From contig WHUZ01000140.1 in the NCBI GenBank assembly GCA_015179045.1, positions 1-64,000 of the forward strand: a stretch of 64,000 nucleotides of DNA, in the 5' to 3' direction. Source of the DNA: Kalaharituber pfeilii (Eukaryota > Ascomycota > Pezizomycetes > Pezizales > Pezizaceae). Of the stretch, positions 12,534-24,376 are shown piece by piece (the first letter of the stretch is position 1; each line of letters begins with the position of its first letter). Position numbers and translations under genes: made by a program. The notes under the pieces were generated by a model. The model did no database searches. It worked only from the letters and a program-made list of their open reading frames with translations, and was not told the DNA's origin.

Positions 12534-15296
12534 TCAGCTGCGGTGGTTGGCAACTGCGACGGCTTTTCCTCGCGTGTGCGACCCTTTTCTTGCGCTCAAT
12601 TCGGAGATCTGAACCGCCAGCTGCTGCTGTGCACTGGTGCTGGCAGTGAGTCAAGACGCCACTGCGATCGCAAGGACTTGCCACATATGTTCGAACCCAT
12701 AATAAACGACCCATCGAACATGCAGCATAATCACTGCAAAGGTAAAAGAAATTCTCAGGTGAGAAACAGGAAACAAACCGTAAAAACAAGAAACATGGGA
12801 GAGGGATTTGTAATGAATACAACATGAAACCTAGGAGCATGTGGTTGAAGTTGGATTCTAACTGGCCGGTTGGGTCTATCGCTCTTTCTAGGGGTGATGT
12901 TTATGAAAAAATGATGGGAATATAACTGAAATTATGTGGTATGCACGCCTTACCTCCTAAAGAACTCATCCATGGTCTCATTCTCTCTCCGCAGCGAGCT
13001 GTGAATCCGCTTAATATGATTCCGAAAATTGTCTTTTCGTGTGCTAAAGAACCCTTTCGCTGGGTGTCCGTGACCGATGCCATTGGACGGCTCCACCGTA
13101 GGGCAATACTTACACCGCCAGCCACCAACAGCATCAACAGCGGCAATAACCTCAGGATCAACGCTGCCATCGACACTGCCATCCCCACCAAGATTAGCAC
13201 GGGAGTTGGACACGGACGACTTGTAACGGTACCCGTGGAGGGCTTTCATATGTCTTCTTAAGTCATTTGACGTCGTGAACCCAACTTTGTGCTTGGGGCA
13301 ACTACGCTGTAGGCAGGTGAACGGTTTGGTGTGCTTCATTTCATGTTTTCTATTTTTTATTATTATTATTATTATTTAATAAACACTGCATGTGGAGACG
13401 CGGGGAGGAACGGGGGAAGGGGGTGAATTGCAAGTGATAATGGTGCACGTCAACAAGGGCCTAGGGCTTTGGGTGGTATAGGAGAGTGTGAATGAAGCAA
13501 AAATGGAGTGGGTCTTGGAGAATGAATCTGTCGCAAATGTGGGTAGTATCCGGCAACAAAAAATATATATATATATATACAAAGTATGCAAGCCTGATAC
13601 AAACGCAAATATACAGTATTAAACTGCACTTGCCTTCACCACAGCCGAATGGGAAAATAGCCAGTACACAGAAACTTGCATATGAGTTACTGTGGCAGAA
13701 TGAGGGAAGCGAAGGCGGGAGATGAGGAAAGCTATTTACTTACTTTCTGAGAGAATTGCAAGTGAACACAGCATCACACCCTTCTTTCTTAGTACATCGA
13801 TACTCCCTCTTTGCTGCGCTGATGCTTCTCCGCTTGGGCACGCTGCCGCCATCGCTTATTCTCGTTGTTGTCGTTTCACTAGAGGTTGTTGAGCTGGCCA
13901 TCGACGCTCCGGGGGTCGGGGATTGTTGCACGTATTCATAATCTTCCCCGAGGGTCAGCCCTATCGACTGTCGGGCACGGTTTTCTAGAGATGTACCCAT
14001 ATTCCGCATATTGCTATTACTATCATTATCATTAATATGGTTATTAATACCATACGGTGGTGAGGATGAATTCGGATGTCCCTTCCAGATTCTGGACGTG
14101 GGTGTCAATAATTCACTTGGAATTGTATCCGAATCCCCAGTCTCTGGGAGTGGTTGGTTTGTCCCCATGGTATGCCCCGATGTTGTGGACTTCGAGTCGC
14201 TTCTAGGACTGGACATCCAAGCTAACACATCGCCGGTGCTGTTGGATCGCACGCCATTGCTATGATTGTAGGTATTGCAACCGTCCACGCTCCTTTGGTT
14301 TGCACTTGCAGGCGGAGGAAACCGCACGTTTGTCTGGGGAGATGGAGTAAGTCCACCCGGGACGGGATCATGCTCCATACCCGGGAGATTGTGATACTGG
14401 CTATTTTGAGCACCACCAGCTGCTGTGCTCCTGGAAGGCGTCTGCAAATCACCGGGGCACTGCGCCACAGGCATACCAATATGTTGAAGAAGCGATGGGC
14501 AGGAAGCAGAACGCTCATGAAACTCGGGTGCACTCACCGTCCCCGCTGAGGCTCTTCTCCTGCTCTCCGCGTGGCTATTTTCGTTTATAATTCCGTTCCC
14601 CGCGGGAGGCGGACCACTTGAGTCCTTCCGCCCTGGACTACTAGCGCTCCCAGCCGCGGAAGACCTTTTAAGGCCCCTAGGCCCATCCGTGCTGTCTCTG
14701 TGATTCGATGCCGATACTTGGTTCCGGGTACTCACTGGACTCCATGGACCATCTTCATTGTTCCACCACTGGACTGCTACCGGATGCCGATGTTGGACCT
14801 GATCATGCTGCTGTAAGGGTGATGACGGTTGTTTCACCAGGGGTGATAGGCTTGGATTCGGATAGTTTCCACCCCCAACATGTGATTGATATTGATTTTG
14901 CTGCTGCTGCTGCGGTTGTTGCTGTCGCTGATACCTATTAGGCCCAACACTAGCACCCCCGTTCTGACTAGCTACGAGTTTGTTCATAGGCTGCTGATAC
15001 GGCAAACTCTCTACCATTGGAATAGCCACACTGCTGCGTTCATACCAGGGCTCTTTCTTCGACGACTGCTGCGGACGCGGAGGGGATTGCGGAGAAAATG
15101 AATGAAGCGTATTCCCGCGTGCGGAGGGTGGGGAACGATCGTTGCCGCCCTGAGCTCCTACCACGAGGCCAAGTTCGCTCAAGCCAGGCAGCATCGGACT
15201 GGAGCTGTAATGTGGGGAAGTTTGATGGTGATGCTGGTGATGCTGGTGATGCTGGTGATACTGCTGCTGTAGCGCGACGTGCGCCTGCGACCTCAT
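12534..15296 (-). CDS. C2H2 zinc-finger protein, three exons, 682 aa model
   Basis: Exons: 15296-13744, 13349-12954 and 12633-12534. Intron 1 is 394 bp (donor GTAAGT, acceptor ATAG) and intron 2 is 320 bp (donor GTAAGG, acceptor CCAG). Frame and phase fit at both joins and the total is a multiple of three. Joining exons 1 and 2 completes a finger: C501, C507, H520 and H524 (C-x5-C-x12-H-x3-H). Fingers C530/C535/H551/H556 and C597/C600/H629/H634 follow. The N-terminus has His/Gln repeats near residues 11-25 and a long Ser/Pro/Asn/Gln-rich region, typical of fungal regulators. The start is the first in-frame ATG; the frame is open upstream, so a 5' exon may be missing. The third exon is the least certain part. 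It was chosen because it continues a charged, glutamine-rich helix without cysteines. Same family and orientation as the gene 390 bp downstream. Confidence 0.74.
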
Positions 15297-18200
15297 ACTA
15301 CAGGATTCTTCAAAGCAACTGCTGGACCAACGTGCGTAGTCGAGGAATTGCAAAACGTGTGAGAAAAATGCCAACCATCCAAGAAGAACGCATGCTTTAG
15401 ATCAGAAGTGCATGGGGAATAGCAGAGAAAAATACCCTCCCGCCCGATTGTGCATGGACTGAAGTCTGCGTGCCGAGACACTGGCATAACCGAACAGCAC
15501 AGCCATTATTGCTATGGATAGACCGCCCCGCCGCTGGTGTGCACGAGGAGTCCATCCCCGCCCCCCCACCTCCCCCCAATTCCCTTGTCGGGGGCAAAGT
15601 GAGGCACCCAATATAGAAAAGCTATGCGGAGGACTCCAGTACATGGCAAAAGCTATAGGGGTATGGGGTATCTTCTTTTTCCCTTTTACGACATGAAAAA
15701 AAAGAATGCGCAGAAAAAACAAAGAACAGGCCAAAGGAAGCTTCGATGAGATAATATCAAATGGTGTACTTACCCATTAAAAAGCAATAAAACGTTGTGC
15801 TATCCACAGCAGTGTTAACGGCGACTTGTTCGCAAAAAGGCTATCGATCGGGGGGCTTCCGCGGAATATGTGGGAAGAGCACTATTTGCAATGGACCCCT
15901 CCTCCTTCAATATAGAATGACGACAGCAAGCTTAAGCAAAGCAACAAGCAATGAGAGGTAAATGCAAGAAGGAAATGGAGAGGCGGAATTTCCAGTGCCC
16001 TGAGCACGACGCCAGCGCCACAAACAAGTGGGAGGTATTCGCTTACAGTGGAGCTAGTTGGGGGTAACAATTTAAAACCCGATGCAGCTCGTGGTGCCTG
16101 AGACGCCGAAGACGGCAGCAGGGACAGGCAGGCAGGCCTGAGGCTCACTAGTAATTCTGGGGCAAAAAGGATGATGCTGGGGAAGCTTGACAATTAAGTA
16201 GTAGTTTTGTTTCGAGCTTGTTGTTAGGAGCCCGTAATATAAGGATTCTTGTCCTTGTTGGCGTGTGCAGCCAAGCGCAGTACTGGTTCGTGCAAGCTGC
16301 GGAACAGTCAAAAGAGGAAAAAGAAAAAAAGAGGTTAATGTTAGTATTGTGGGAATCGGATGAACAACCAACGCCTTAAGCCCCTTCGTCAAGAAAGTCG
16401 CATTTTGCTTCGAATGTGCTGGCTGCTTAGTATTACCATGCCAATGTTAATGGTCTTATTCATTACCCCAAGCCTTCTTAGTAACAGAGATGCCAGCTCC
16501 ACCTGCACGTGCCAGCACTCACAAGCGCATTGATCACTCGGCTGGGGAGGGGCGAGTGTGCTAAATTTGAAATCAACCTGGAGGCGCAAATTAAGTAATG
16601 TACCTGCAAGCACAGAATGAGGGCATCAATTCATCGTTGCTGCCTCAAATTGCGGAATTCTGGTTTCCCAGCAGTTTCTTCACCAGGTCAACTAGCCCAT
16701 AGAGGGCAGGATCCTCCTAGTTGAAACCTGCTCAGATCAAATGTTCTGTTTAATCCCTCTTCTGCTCCAGTTGCTATTAAGCCAAGCTCAAAACATAGGT
16801 GGCTAAACCTGCCCGGCAGCGCATGACCTTGGGAGGTGCCTTGCGCATGCTCATACAGTAGTGAAATGTCGACTGGATGTACCAGACTAAGCTAGGCCTC
16901 GAGCTCTATTGTGCGCAGATGTAGGAGGTTGGATGTTACTCACGACTGCACAAGAACCAGCGACGTCCAACCAGACGCCTAGGCTTCATATCAGACCGCA
17001 TGAGCTCCAACTCGCAAGACATCTTGGTGCTCCCTCTCTGAGGAGCCTAGGAACTAGGGGACATACGCTTGCAGCTGAGCTTTCTATCACATCTCACTCT
17101 GGGATTAGACTTGCAGTGAAAATTTGCTGACAGCTGCAATTAGCATGGGCAACATCTAATGGAAAGACGGCCTAAGCTCAAGTCACAACGGCAAGCATTT
17201 ATCGAAATCACATTACTATCAGTCACATCAACCCAAGCTTGAATGATCCGGTAGCGTTAGCTTCCAGCTGACCCCAACCGCCGCGGTGAGAACCCGGCTG
17301 GGGTGGTTCTGGCCCAGGTTCATTGGTACCTGTAGCCGTGCTGGTGAGTTGAATTCTCTAACCTTTATTGATTTTTGAGCACTGTGGTCTTCGCATGAGC
17401 GGGCCATGGGTCTATTGATAGAACGATGGAGTGGGCTAGGATATGCTCGAAGCGCGGCGGAAGGACGTAACAAGACCGTAGCTTGCACTTAGGGCTCGTT
17501 CCAGGCACAGAGCGTCGGTTACGGAGAGGCTGTTAGATCATCGAACTGCGTCCCAAGAATGGTTCCATCGACATAATATACACATTTTGGTTAGGCAGCC
17601 TGCAGGTGCTGAAACGCAGATATTCAGGATTTACTATCGATAAAGGGATGCCTCGCTGATACCCGGGATTACCAGTACTGAGTGATTGGTAAAAATAAGC
17701 ATCCCACCTTCCCTCACCTTTTTTTTCTTTTCTTTCTTTTTTTTCTTTTTCCATATTCAATCTCCATTCATGACAAACCATACAGCTGTCACCTGTTTCT
17801 ACGTCTTTCATATTGGTCTTCTGTTCGTCCATATGAAGGGTTTTGTTAACCTTGGTTCTGCTCTTGCCAATGTTGACGAGTCACAAGCACGCTAGGGTCA
17901 GGCTACACCCGGATCTGCATTGTACCGATCGAGGGAAAGCAGCTAGCGTTAACGCAGATATTGCGAACCACTGGTATTCTTGCGTCCAGCTACCCTCCAA
18001 GCGACGATGGTATGGTGGACTTACCTCACTACGGCTACGTGCTGACAGACTAAGCATGTCGGTGTGTTGGTCAAGAGGCTGAGAACCATGTAAGCGGCAC
18101 AATCACTCCCACAACACCTGACGTTCCAACCCAACAAATTCCCCATCAACTACAATACTTGGTAGAATCCTTGGTGAGCAAACAGTCTTGTTTCGTTGAA

Positions 18201-21200
18201 AACTCTCATCGCCCAGTTGCCCCCCCCCCGTAACTGGCAACCCGCCTAGAAAATTCGACTCGCACTAGAAAAATCGAACAGACAGGGGGGTACGAATTAA
18301 TATTCAACATGTAGGCGGGGTGAATGGGAGGGTGGGAAGGGCGCTATTTATCGAATAAACTTCATTACAAACCGTCCTCTTGCTGTAGCTTACTAGGTTG
18401 GATTGTCTGCACAGTTCTGACTTTATTCGAACCCAAATTCCGCTTTGGCAGGTATTCAAATTGCACGTGCTGTGGTCCGAACTATCTGTTGTGTTCTTGA
18501 GCTCTTGCATGCTGCTGTGACACCCCAATATAGTGAAATGGCCTTGTCGCATGGCACTGGCATTGGTAGGGACCACACGCAGTTCAAGGCGGTATAGGGT
18601 AAGCAGAATGCATGGATCCAAAACCTGTTCTGCTTAGATACTTGACAAGTTCCGTTAACCAAGGAAAGCAAATCACCACACGAAAGAACAACACTAAATG
18701 TCTCTACAAGTGGTCACCCCCACCCCCCCCCCCCACGAGCGCTCACACACAGAGTTACACTCAGACATTTGTATCCTCTTGTTAAGGTTGGTACGTAACT
18801 AAACTATTGGCGGAGCATGTGGAGGTTGACTAAGCCTCCTTTGGTTGCCTCGGTCTAGGTCACAGAGCAAGCTCCTGATACTGAATACCCAGCTGCGCAG
18901 CTCCCCGCGCAAAGTGTGCTATCCAAGAAGTGATAAATAGGGCGAAAAGTGGGGAAGGAGGGGGAGAAAAATTGTGAAGTGCTATTAAGGGATCAGGGCA
19001 ACATTGCCCATGCGGCTACCTGATCATTTAATATACATTCAATCTGCCAGTATCGTAACTTGTTTTCCTATTACTATTCGGCATTAGCAAATAGTGTAAT
19101 GTGCAAGGTAACCGGAATTAGACTATGAACATGTTATTGAAATAAAAGGCAGTTGCTAGTAACGATCAAGCGGTGTGATATTTCGTATTATCCATGCTGG
19201 CGTATTAGGGCTACTGACACACAACACAACTTAGTGAGCTCCGCCTCAAGACAACCACAGGTAGAGCCTTTCTTTGCTTTTGGAGTTCCTTGGTACACGT
19301 GCACTGGCTGCTTTTATCATCGCGGGCCGCAGCGGCAGGTGAGGAGAGACTTGGCCGATTCGATAGCGACGTCGACTCATTGGTCGACGTTGCTTGTGCG
19401 AACGTTGTAAGGCGAAGGTGATATGTACTACATGGGACTTAATCTCGTTAATCGACCCTATCAGCTATGGCCAGTAAGGATAACGAAAAAATTCCCTGAT
19501 GCGTGGAAGTGCACAACTAGGTAGTAAACAAGACAGCGTAACCTTGAAATACACCCAAGTATGAATGCGCATTTTTTTTGCTCCCTTGAAGTTCATTTTC
19601 CAATTCAACTGCACGTCAAGAATTTTCATCATCGCCCCTACCCTCCACCATTGAACATAAATAGTAACAACGCAAAATCCACACCAGTCAAGCCTTGTTT
19701 AATTGCAAAGGCACCTACAATTTGTTTTATCACCGGTTCACCTTTCGATATATGATCCGGCCAATAGCATGCAGAGTATGTGATATGAACAGGCTGTCGT
19801 TGTGACGCCGAGCCTTCATGGTTTATTTGTGAGGAGAGCATTTTGCGGTTTAGAGAGTGCTTGCTGGCTGTGACATGGGCCAGTCAAATTCTTCTTCGAC
19901 TTGGTGTGCGTTCCTGTCACCCCTTGAGCTATCATGTGCCATAGCGTAAGCGTCTTGAGGACTAACCAAGTTTGCCTTGTCAAGTTCTGCTTCCGCCACT
20001 GGAAAAATAACAGCCAATAACTTCCTCTGCACGCTCCTTCGTCGACCTGTTGTGCACCACTCTACCAACCCTAGCTTACGGTTATACTTGTAACCTATGC
20101 AAGACTCCACATGAGTGTAGACTAGATTGTTGCTATCAATTAATGACCTACATAGGTCGAGAGATTACAGCCACCGCAGTACCCCGGTTAACGTTGCTGA
20201 CCAGTGAGGATCGAATTCGACAACACGATAAATTCAGGAAACTATTCGTTACCAGCATATTTTAATTCGTGCGAAAAGTTTGAGGCCGTGCGTGAGCTAG
20301 AAGTCGGTGGCAATAGCCGGCAGTTTCTATGAAAAATCCGCTTGGCGCAAGTCCATGGACCTCCAACTCGCCGTATTGCATGACTTATTGCCAGTAACGA
20401 GTATACACATATACGTGTGTATGCACTTGCATTGTAGTCCCTATAAGTAGTCCCTATATGCTCGTATATATGAGTACACTATTTGAATGCCCTTCTTTAT
20501 CGTGCGATAAAATTCTTCTAACTGGCTCATAGGCCGTTTAAAGGTTGCTGCTATATCACTAACATATCAAGCTCGAGTCTCCAGATGAGATTCTGTGTCT
20601 CTCGTTGAAAGCACGGTGTAGCGCTCCTGGCCTGAGCACACGGGCGGTCACTGCGGGGTCAAGAAATGCCTACTTTTAGGAGCTACTTTGAACGATGATC
20701 TTGTTCCAACTTCTCAGGGTTTGCATTTTGTGATATGTTCAACCCAATGTCCAAATTGCGACTCACCACAGATACTTAACCAAGTTGGAGGTACCGAGCT
20801 CCTTCAATATGAATCGCAATACTGGGTCAACGGCTTACTGCGGTTGATGCTCCTTCCTTATGTAATTATATGTCAAGCTGCAGGCGACGATGAAGTGCTC
20901 TGCTTAATCGCTGTTCTTACCAAAAGGGATGTTCCGTATGCTGCCAGACGGTTATGTACGGACTGACAATACAGTTCACAGAGCTTATGCAAATTGGCGG
21001 CCTTGGGCACTGCTCATGCGCTTTTAAGGCCGAGTAGGACATTTTAGCGTTGTACTAGTGAAGTACCTGGTATCAGAGCCTTTTCGCTTTGCGCACCTTT
21101 GCTGACCTTGGGACATCTTCACAACTCGCCCCTGACGCAAGTTTTCGGTCATCCCGTGCCCTCTTCCAGTTTTATTTTTATGGTTCCATCTCCCAACCAA

Positions 21201-24100
21201 ATGTTCGTTGTACTCCCATATGAATTGAGAGACAGGTCTCAAGTGAGCCGCCCCACTGGTGGCTCCCGAGTGAGCGACCTAGGAAACCCAGCAGCAACTT
21301 AGTGGGTCTCCCAGTGTCGACCCCCATTGGACTGAAAGGGTTGAAGACAACCCTGTGGAGTTTGGGTCATGTCATTGGAAATCTACCGGTGCGGCAGGCA
21401 GTGAAAGTGGGTCTGTGTTCTGGCTCTGGTTTGCTGAACTTGAGATTGCGATCAATACTAGGAATGGAGGCGAGGAACAAAGCAGCGAAGTAACTGTCGT
21501 CTTGTAGGTTTCTCGACCGTAGAAACATTTGGAGGACATACAGAATGGGGCCATATCTCCATTCCCATCTCAAGCCACGTTAACATCGAGAGGACTTTCC
21601 AGGACTGTGAGCTAAGATTGCCACTTACCGAGTACTGCTAAAACTCCGATTTCCACTGCGTCGTACGTAACCTGGACAAGTATGGTGGTAGATGAATGTG
21701 TGTAGAGTGAAAGATTGGATGAGATTTACAGCATTACCGAAGGCTGCATTTCGACTAATTCATGCCTAGAATGGCTCGCTGTGCAAGGAAGGCCTGTAGA
21801 ACACATGGATGGTGGCACTCCATCCTGTTCACTAAGCACCTGTGTTATCCAGGAATTTTTGTTATGACAGCTGCAGTTCATGTATAAATGCGACAGGCAC
21901 CCCCACATTCTTTGACAGCACTCCAGAATTGCAGGGCAGTCAGACTTGACCTATGCTCTCATTTTCGCCTCATTTCGCTTAATTGTCATGAATTCGTCCT
22001 TAAAAATTCCGCCTATTACGGATACCCATCACGGTTATTAGCTGGTAGCACAGGTCTCGTGTGCCTACCCACAGGCCTGGTAACACTTTAGTGAAGCTAC
22101 TTGCTTTACCACGCCCTCAGCAAGGTGCAAAGCACACTGAATACCAACCAGACTAATGCTCTGAGCAGTTTATTATCACACCCCTGCGGATGCGGCCCAT
22201 GGCATGCTTGCATTCATGCACCACGTACAGTACAGTCCTTCACGCGGCCTGCTAGCTTGCAGGGCATTTATAATAGCCGCTGCTATCTAGATTCCGATTC
22301 CGCCCAACGCTAACTGCTATTTCCTTATTCGTATGCCGACAGAAATCGGCCTGCGACTGTGCCAACCAGACTGCCTGCAAGAATCATCTATCTTGTATCC
22401 AAGCATATGCATGAACCCGGTACTTTTACAAGCTGAAGTGATGCTGTTACAGAATGCAAGCGCACGGATCTTAGCAAAGGATGAGCTACAACCGTAATAT
22501 TGTTGGTACCGGTAACTCTCAATTTTTTTTTCCACACTCATCTGCCCCTGCTTTTATCCATATTTAAAAGCACATTGAACTATCTCCTATATTATCTGTT
22601 GTAGGGCTTTCTCTCTTTGCTTTTCTTCTCCAGTTGAACCCTAACCCCATATATTTTGAGGGTATGGGTATTATTGATATATAAGTCATTCAACAAATAA
22701 GAGGGTCTGGACCAGGATGGGAATGTAGTACTTATTGAAGCATTGAACTCTGCTTATGGATACCCCAAGGGGCTGCAAGCCTCAAACGATATGACAACCA
22801 ATTCCGAATTGAGCTACCCGAGCGGCTGATGGATGCTTCCGGGCCGTGAATTCAACTTGTAAATTATTGCATGTTCCATGCTTGACAGGCTTCTGCGCTA
22901 TGTCAACTAGCCAATCCAGAGAATTGATTGAACCTCGACTCTTCTTTTACAGCATGTAACGTGGGTGTGCGGTGCTGTTGTTCAATCTCAAGTGCAAACG
23001 TGTAAGCATACGAGTTTGGCATGCCGTCTCTGTAAGACCCTGTTTGAATTTGTGGTTCGAAAGCACATGCACTGGGAACTGCTATGCTAGGAATCGGAAT
23101 CAAGGTTAGTGAAATGGTGAGTGGTAGAGGACGCGTATACTTTTGCAATAATTTGATTTTATTACTGAATTATAATCATATTCTTTCACATCTGCAAAAG
23201 ATGGAATTCCGGAGATTGATTGGCATCCGACGTTGAAGATCTCATTTGTGGAACTGCTGCGCTAACACATGTTATCAATTCTAGCCTTATCGGCTGACAA
23301 CTCAATTGACCCGGTTCTGCGCTAACCTCGTAGGACAGGATATAAGAGATGAACAAAGTGAACAAATCATTATAGTCAATCTATCGAACGGTTACAATAA
23401 CCGGTACCGGTAATAGTATGTTCATACTGCAATATTGCTGCTGCATATTCGGGATTTTAGTGGATATATTATTGTGATCACCGCAGGCGGGCGGGAGGCA
23501 TATATCCGGTCTCAACGAGGCTGCAAAATGGTCGGAGTTATTAAATATGAATGTGATTATTCACCGGGTTATTGCCCAAAGGACCGGAAATAATTAGATA
23601 TATCGCCAGCAGAGCTCGATGTGAATTTTCCAGTGGTATATGTATCACATGCCTTAGTATATTTGCTGGCGTCAAAGTGGTTTTTGTTCGCTTTGTTACG
23701 CAAAAGGCTGACAACTGTGTGATCTAATCCGAGCCGTGTTGGAGATGACGCTGCCGTGTGCATTAGCAAGCTCAAGGGCAATCTAACCCAAGCCAGTAGA
23801 GTAACTTTGTACAGTACTTATTGGACCACAGAAAGCTACTTAATATTACTAGGTACATCGCAAATCAGTTCATCAAAGCCCATTCTAGAACGCCCAAATA
23901 TGCCGCATTACGCTGCACACTTTTAGGGCTCGTATAGAGTAGAGGTTCTTCTTCAAGGTCATTCCTTCCACACTTGATCTAATCTCGTCTGAATCAGTGC
24001 TCTACGGTAGTTCGGTATTGGTACGAATAGATTTAGACCGAGTATCTTCAAATGCTGTGCCGCAATATGCGCCGATGCCCTTAAACTCAGTCTGGATTGC
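15297..24100. other. Long non-genic region
   Basis: Nearly 9 kb without a supported gene. Open frames are short, composition-driven and lack domain-like patterns. Simple features include T-rich tracts at 17718-17752, a C run near 18221-18230, a C-rich tract at 18718-18734, and an AT-rich quasi-palindrome near 20402-20425. The first few hundred bases probably contain leader or promoter sequence of the upstream minus-strand zinc-finger gene. Confidence 0.45.
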
Positions 24101-24376
24101 TCATCGTCTCCCTGGTCCGCCGTCCACAGAACGGTCGCAGCCCATCATGAAAAATCCACCAATCGTTATTGCAGCCACGTCCACCCATGCCGCGCTGTCT
24201 ACCGCAATGCTGCCTGCGCACACCAAGTCATAAGTACCTAAAATTCTGTGCAAGCCATACTGACTATTACGTAGGTATGAGAGCAATCCAATAAAGGACA
24301 GTAACCTACCGGTAGATCCCGGAGCAGCCCTAGTTCGTTGTTTTGCGGCGTCACTTGTGTGTTGGCTGGTTGCCAT
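24101..24376 (-). CDS. Candidate small two-exon gene, 59 aa, unknown function
   Basis: Exon 1 is 24376-24310 and exon 2 is 24213-24101. The 96-bp intron has donor GTAGGT and acceptor GCGCAG, and both sides keep frame. The product would have a short polar N-terminus and a hydrophobic segment (VDVAAITIGGFFMMG) near residues 33-47, then a basic tail. I do not recognise the family. It is equally possible that this is a chance open frame, because the unspliced frame is also open across the intron. Confidence 0.25.
   Translation of the reverse strand: MATSQHTSDAAKQRTRAAPGSTGRLLSFIGLLSYLRNSQYGLHRILGTYDLVCAGSIAVDSAAWVDVAAITIGGFFMMGCDRSVDGGPGRR

Noticed and set aside
18415..18445. tRNA B-box-like GGGTTCGAATA on the minus strand
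   Set aside because: No matching A box, acceptor stem or anticodon arm could be drawn around it. Other similar words in the window also failed.
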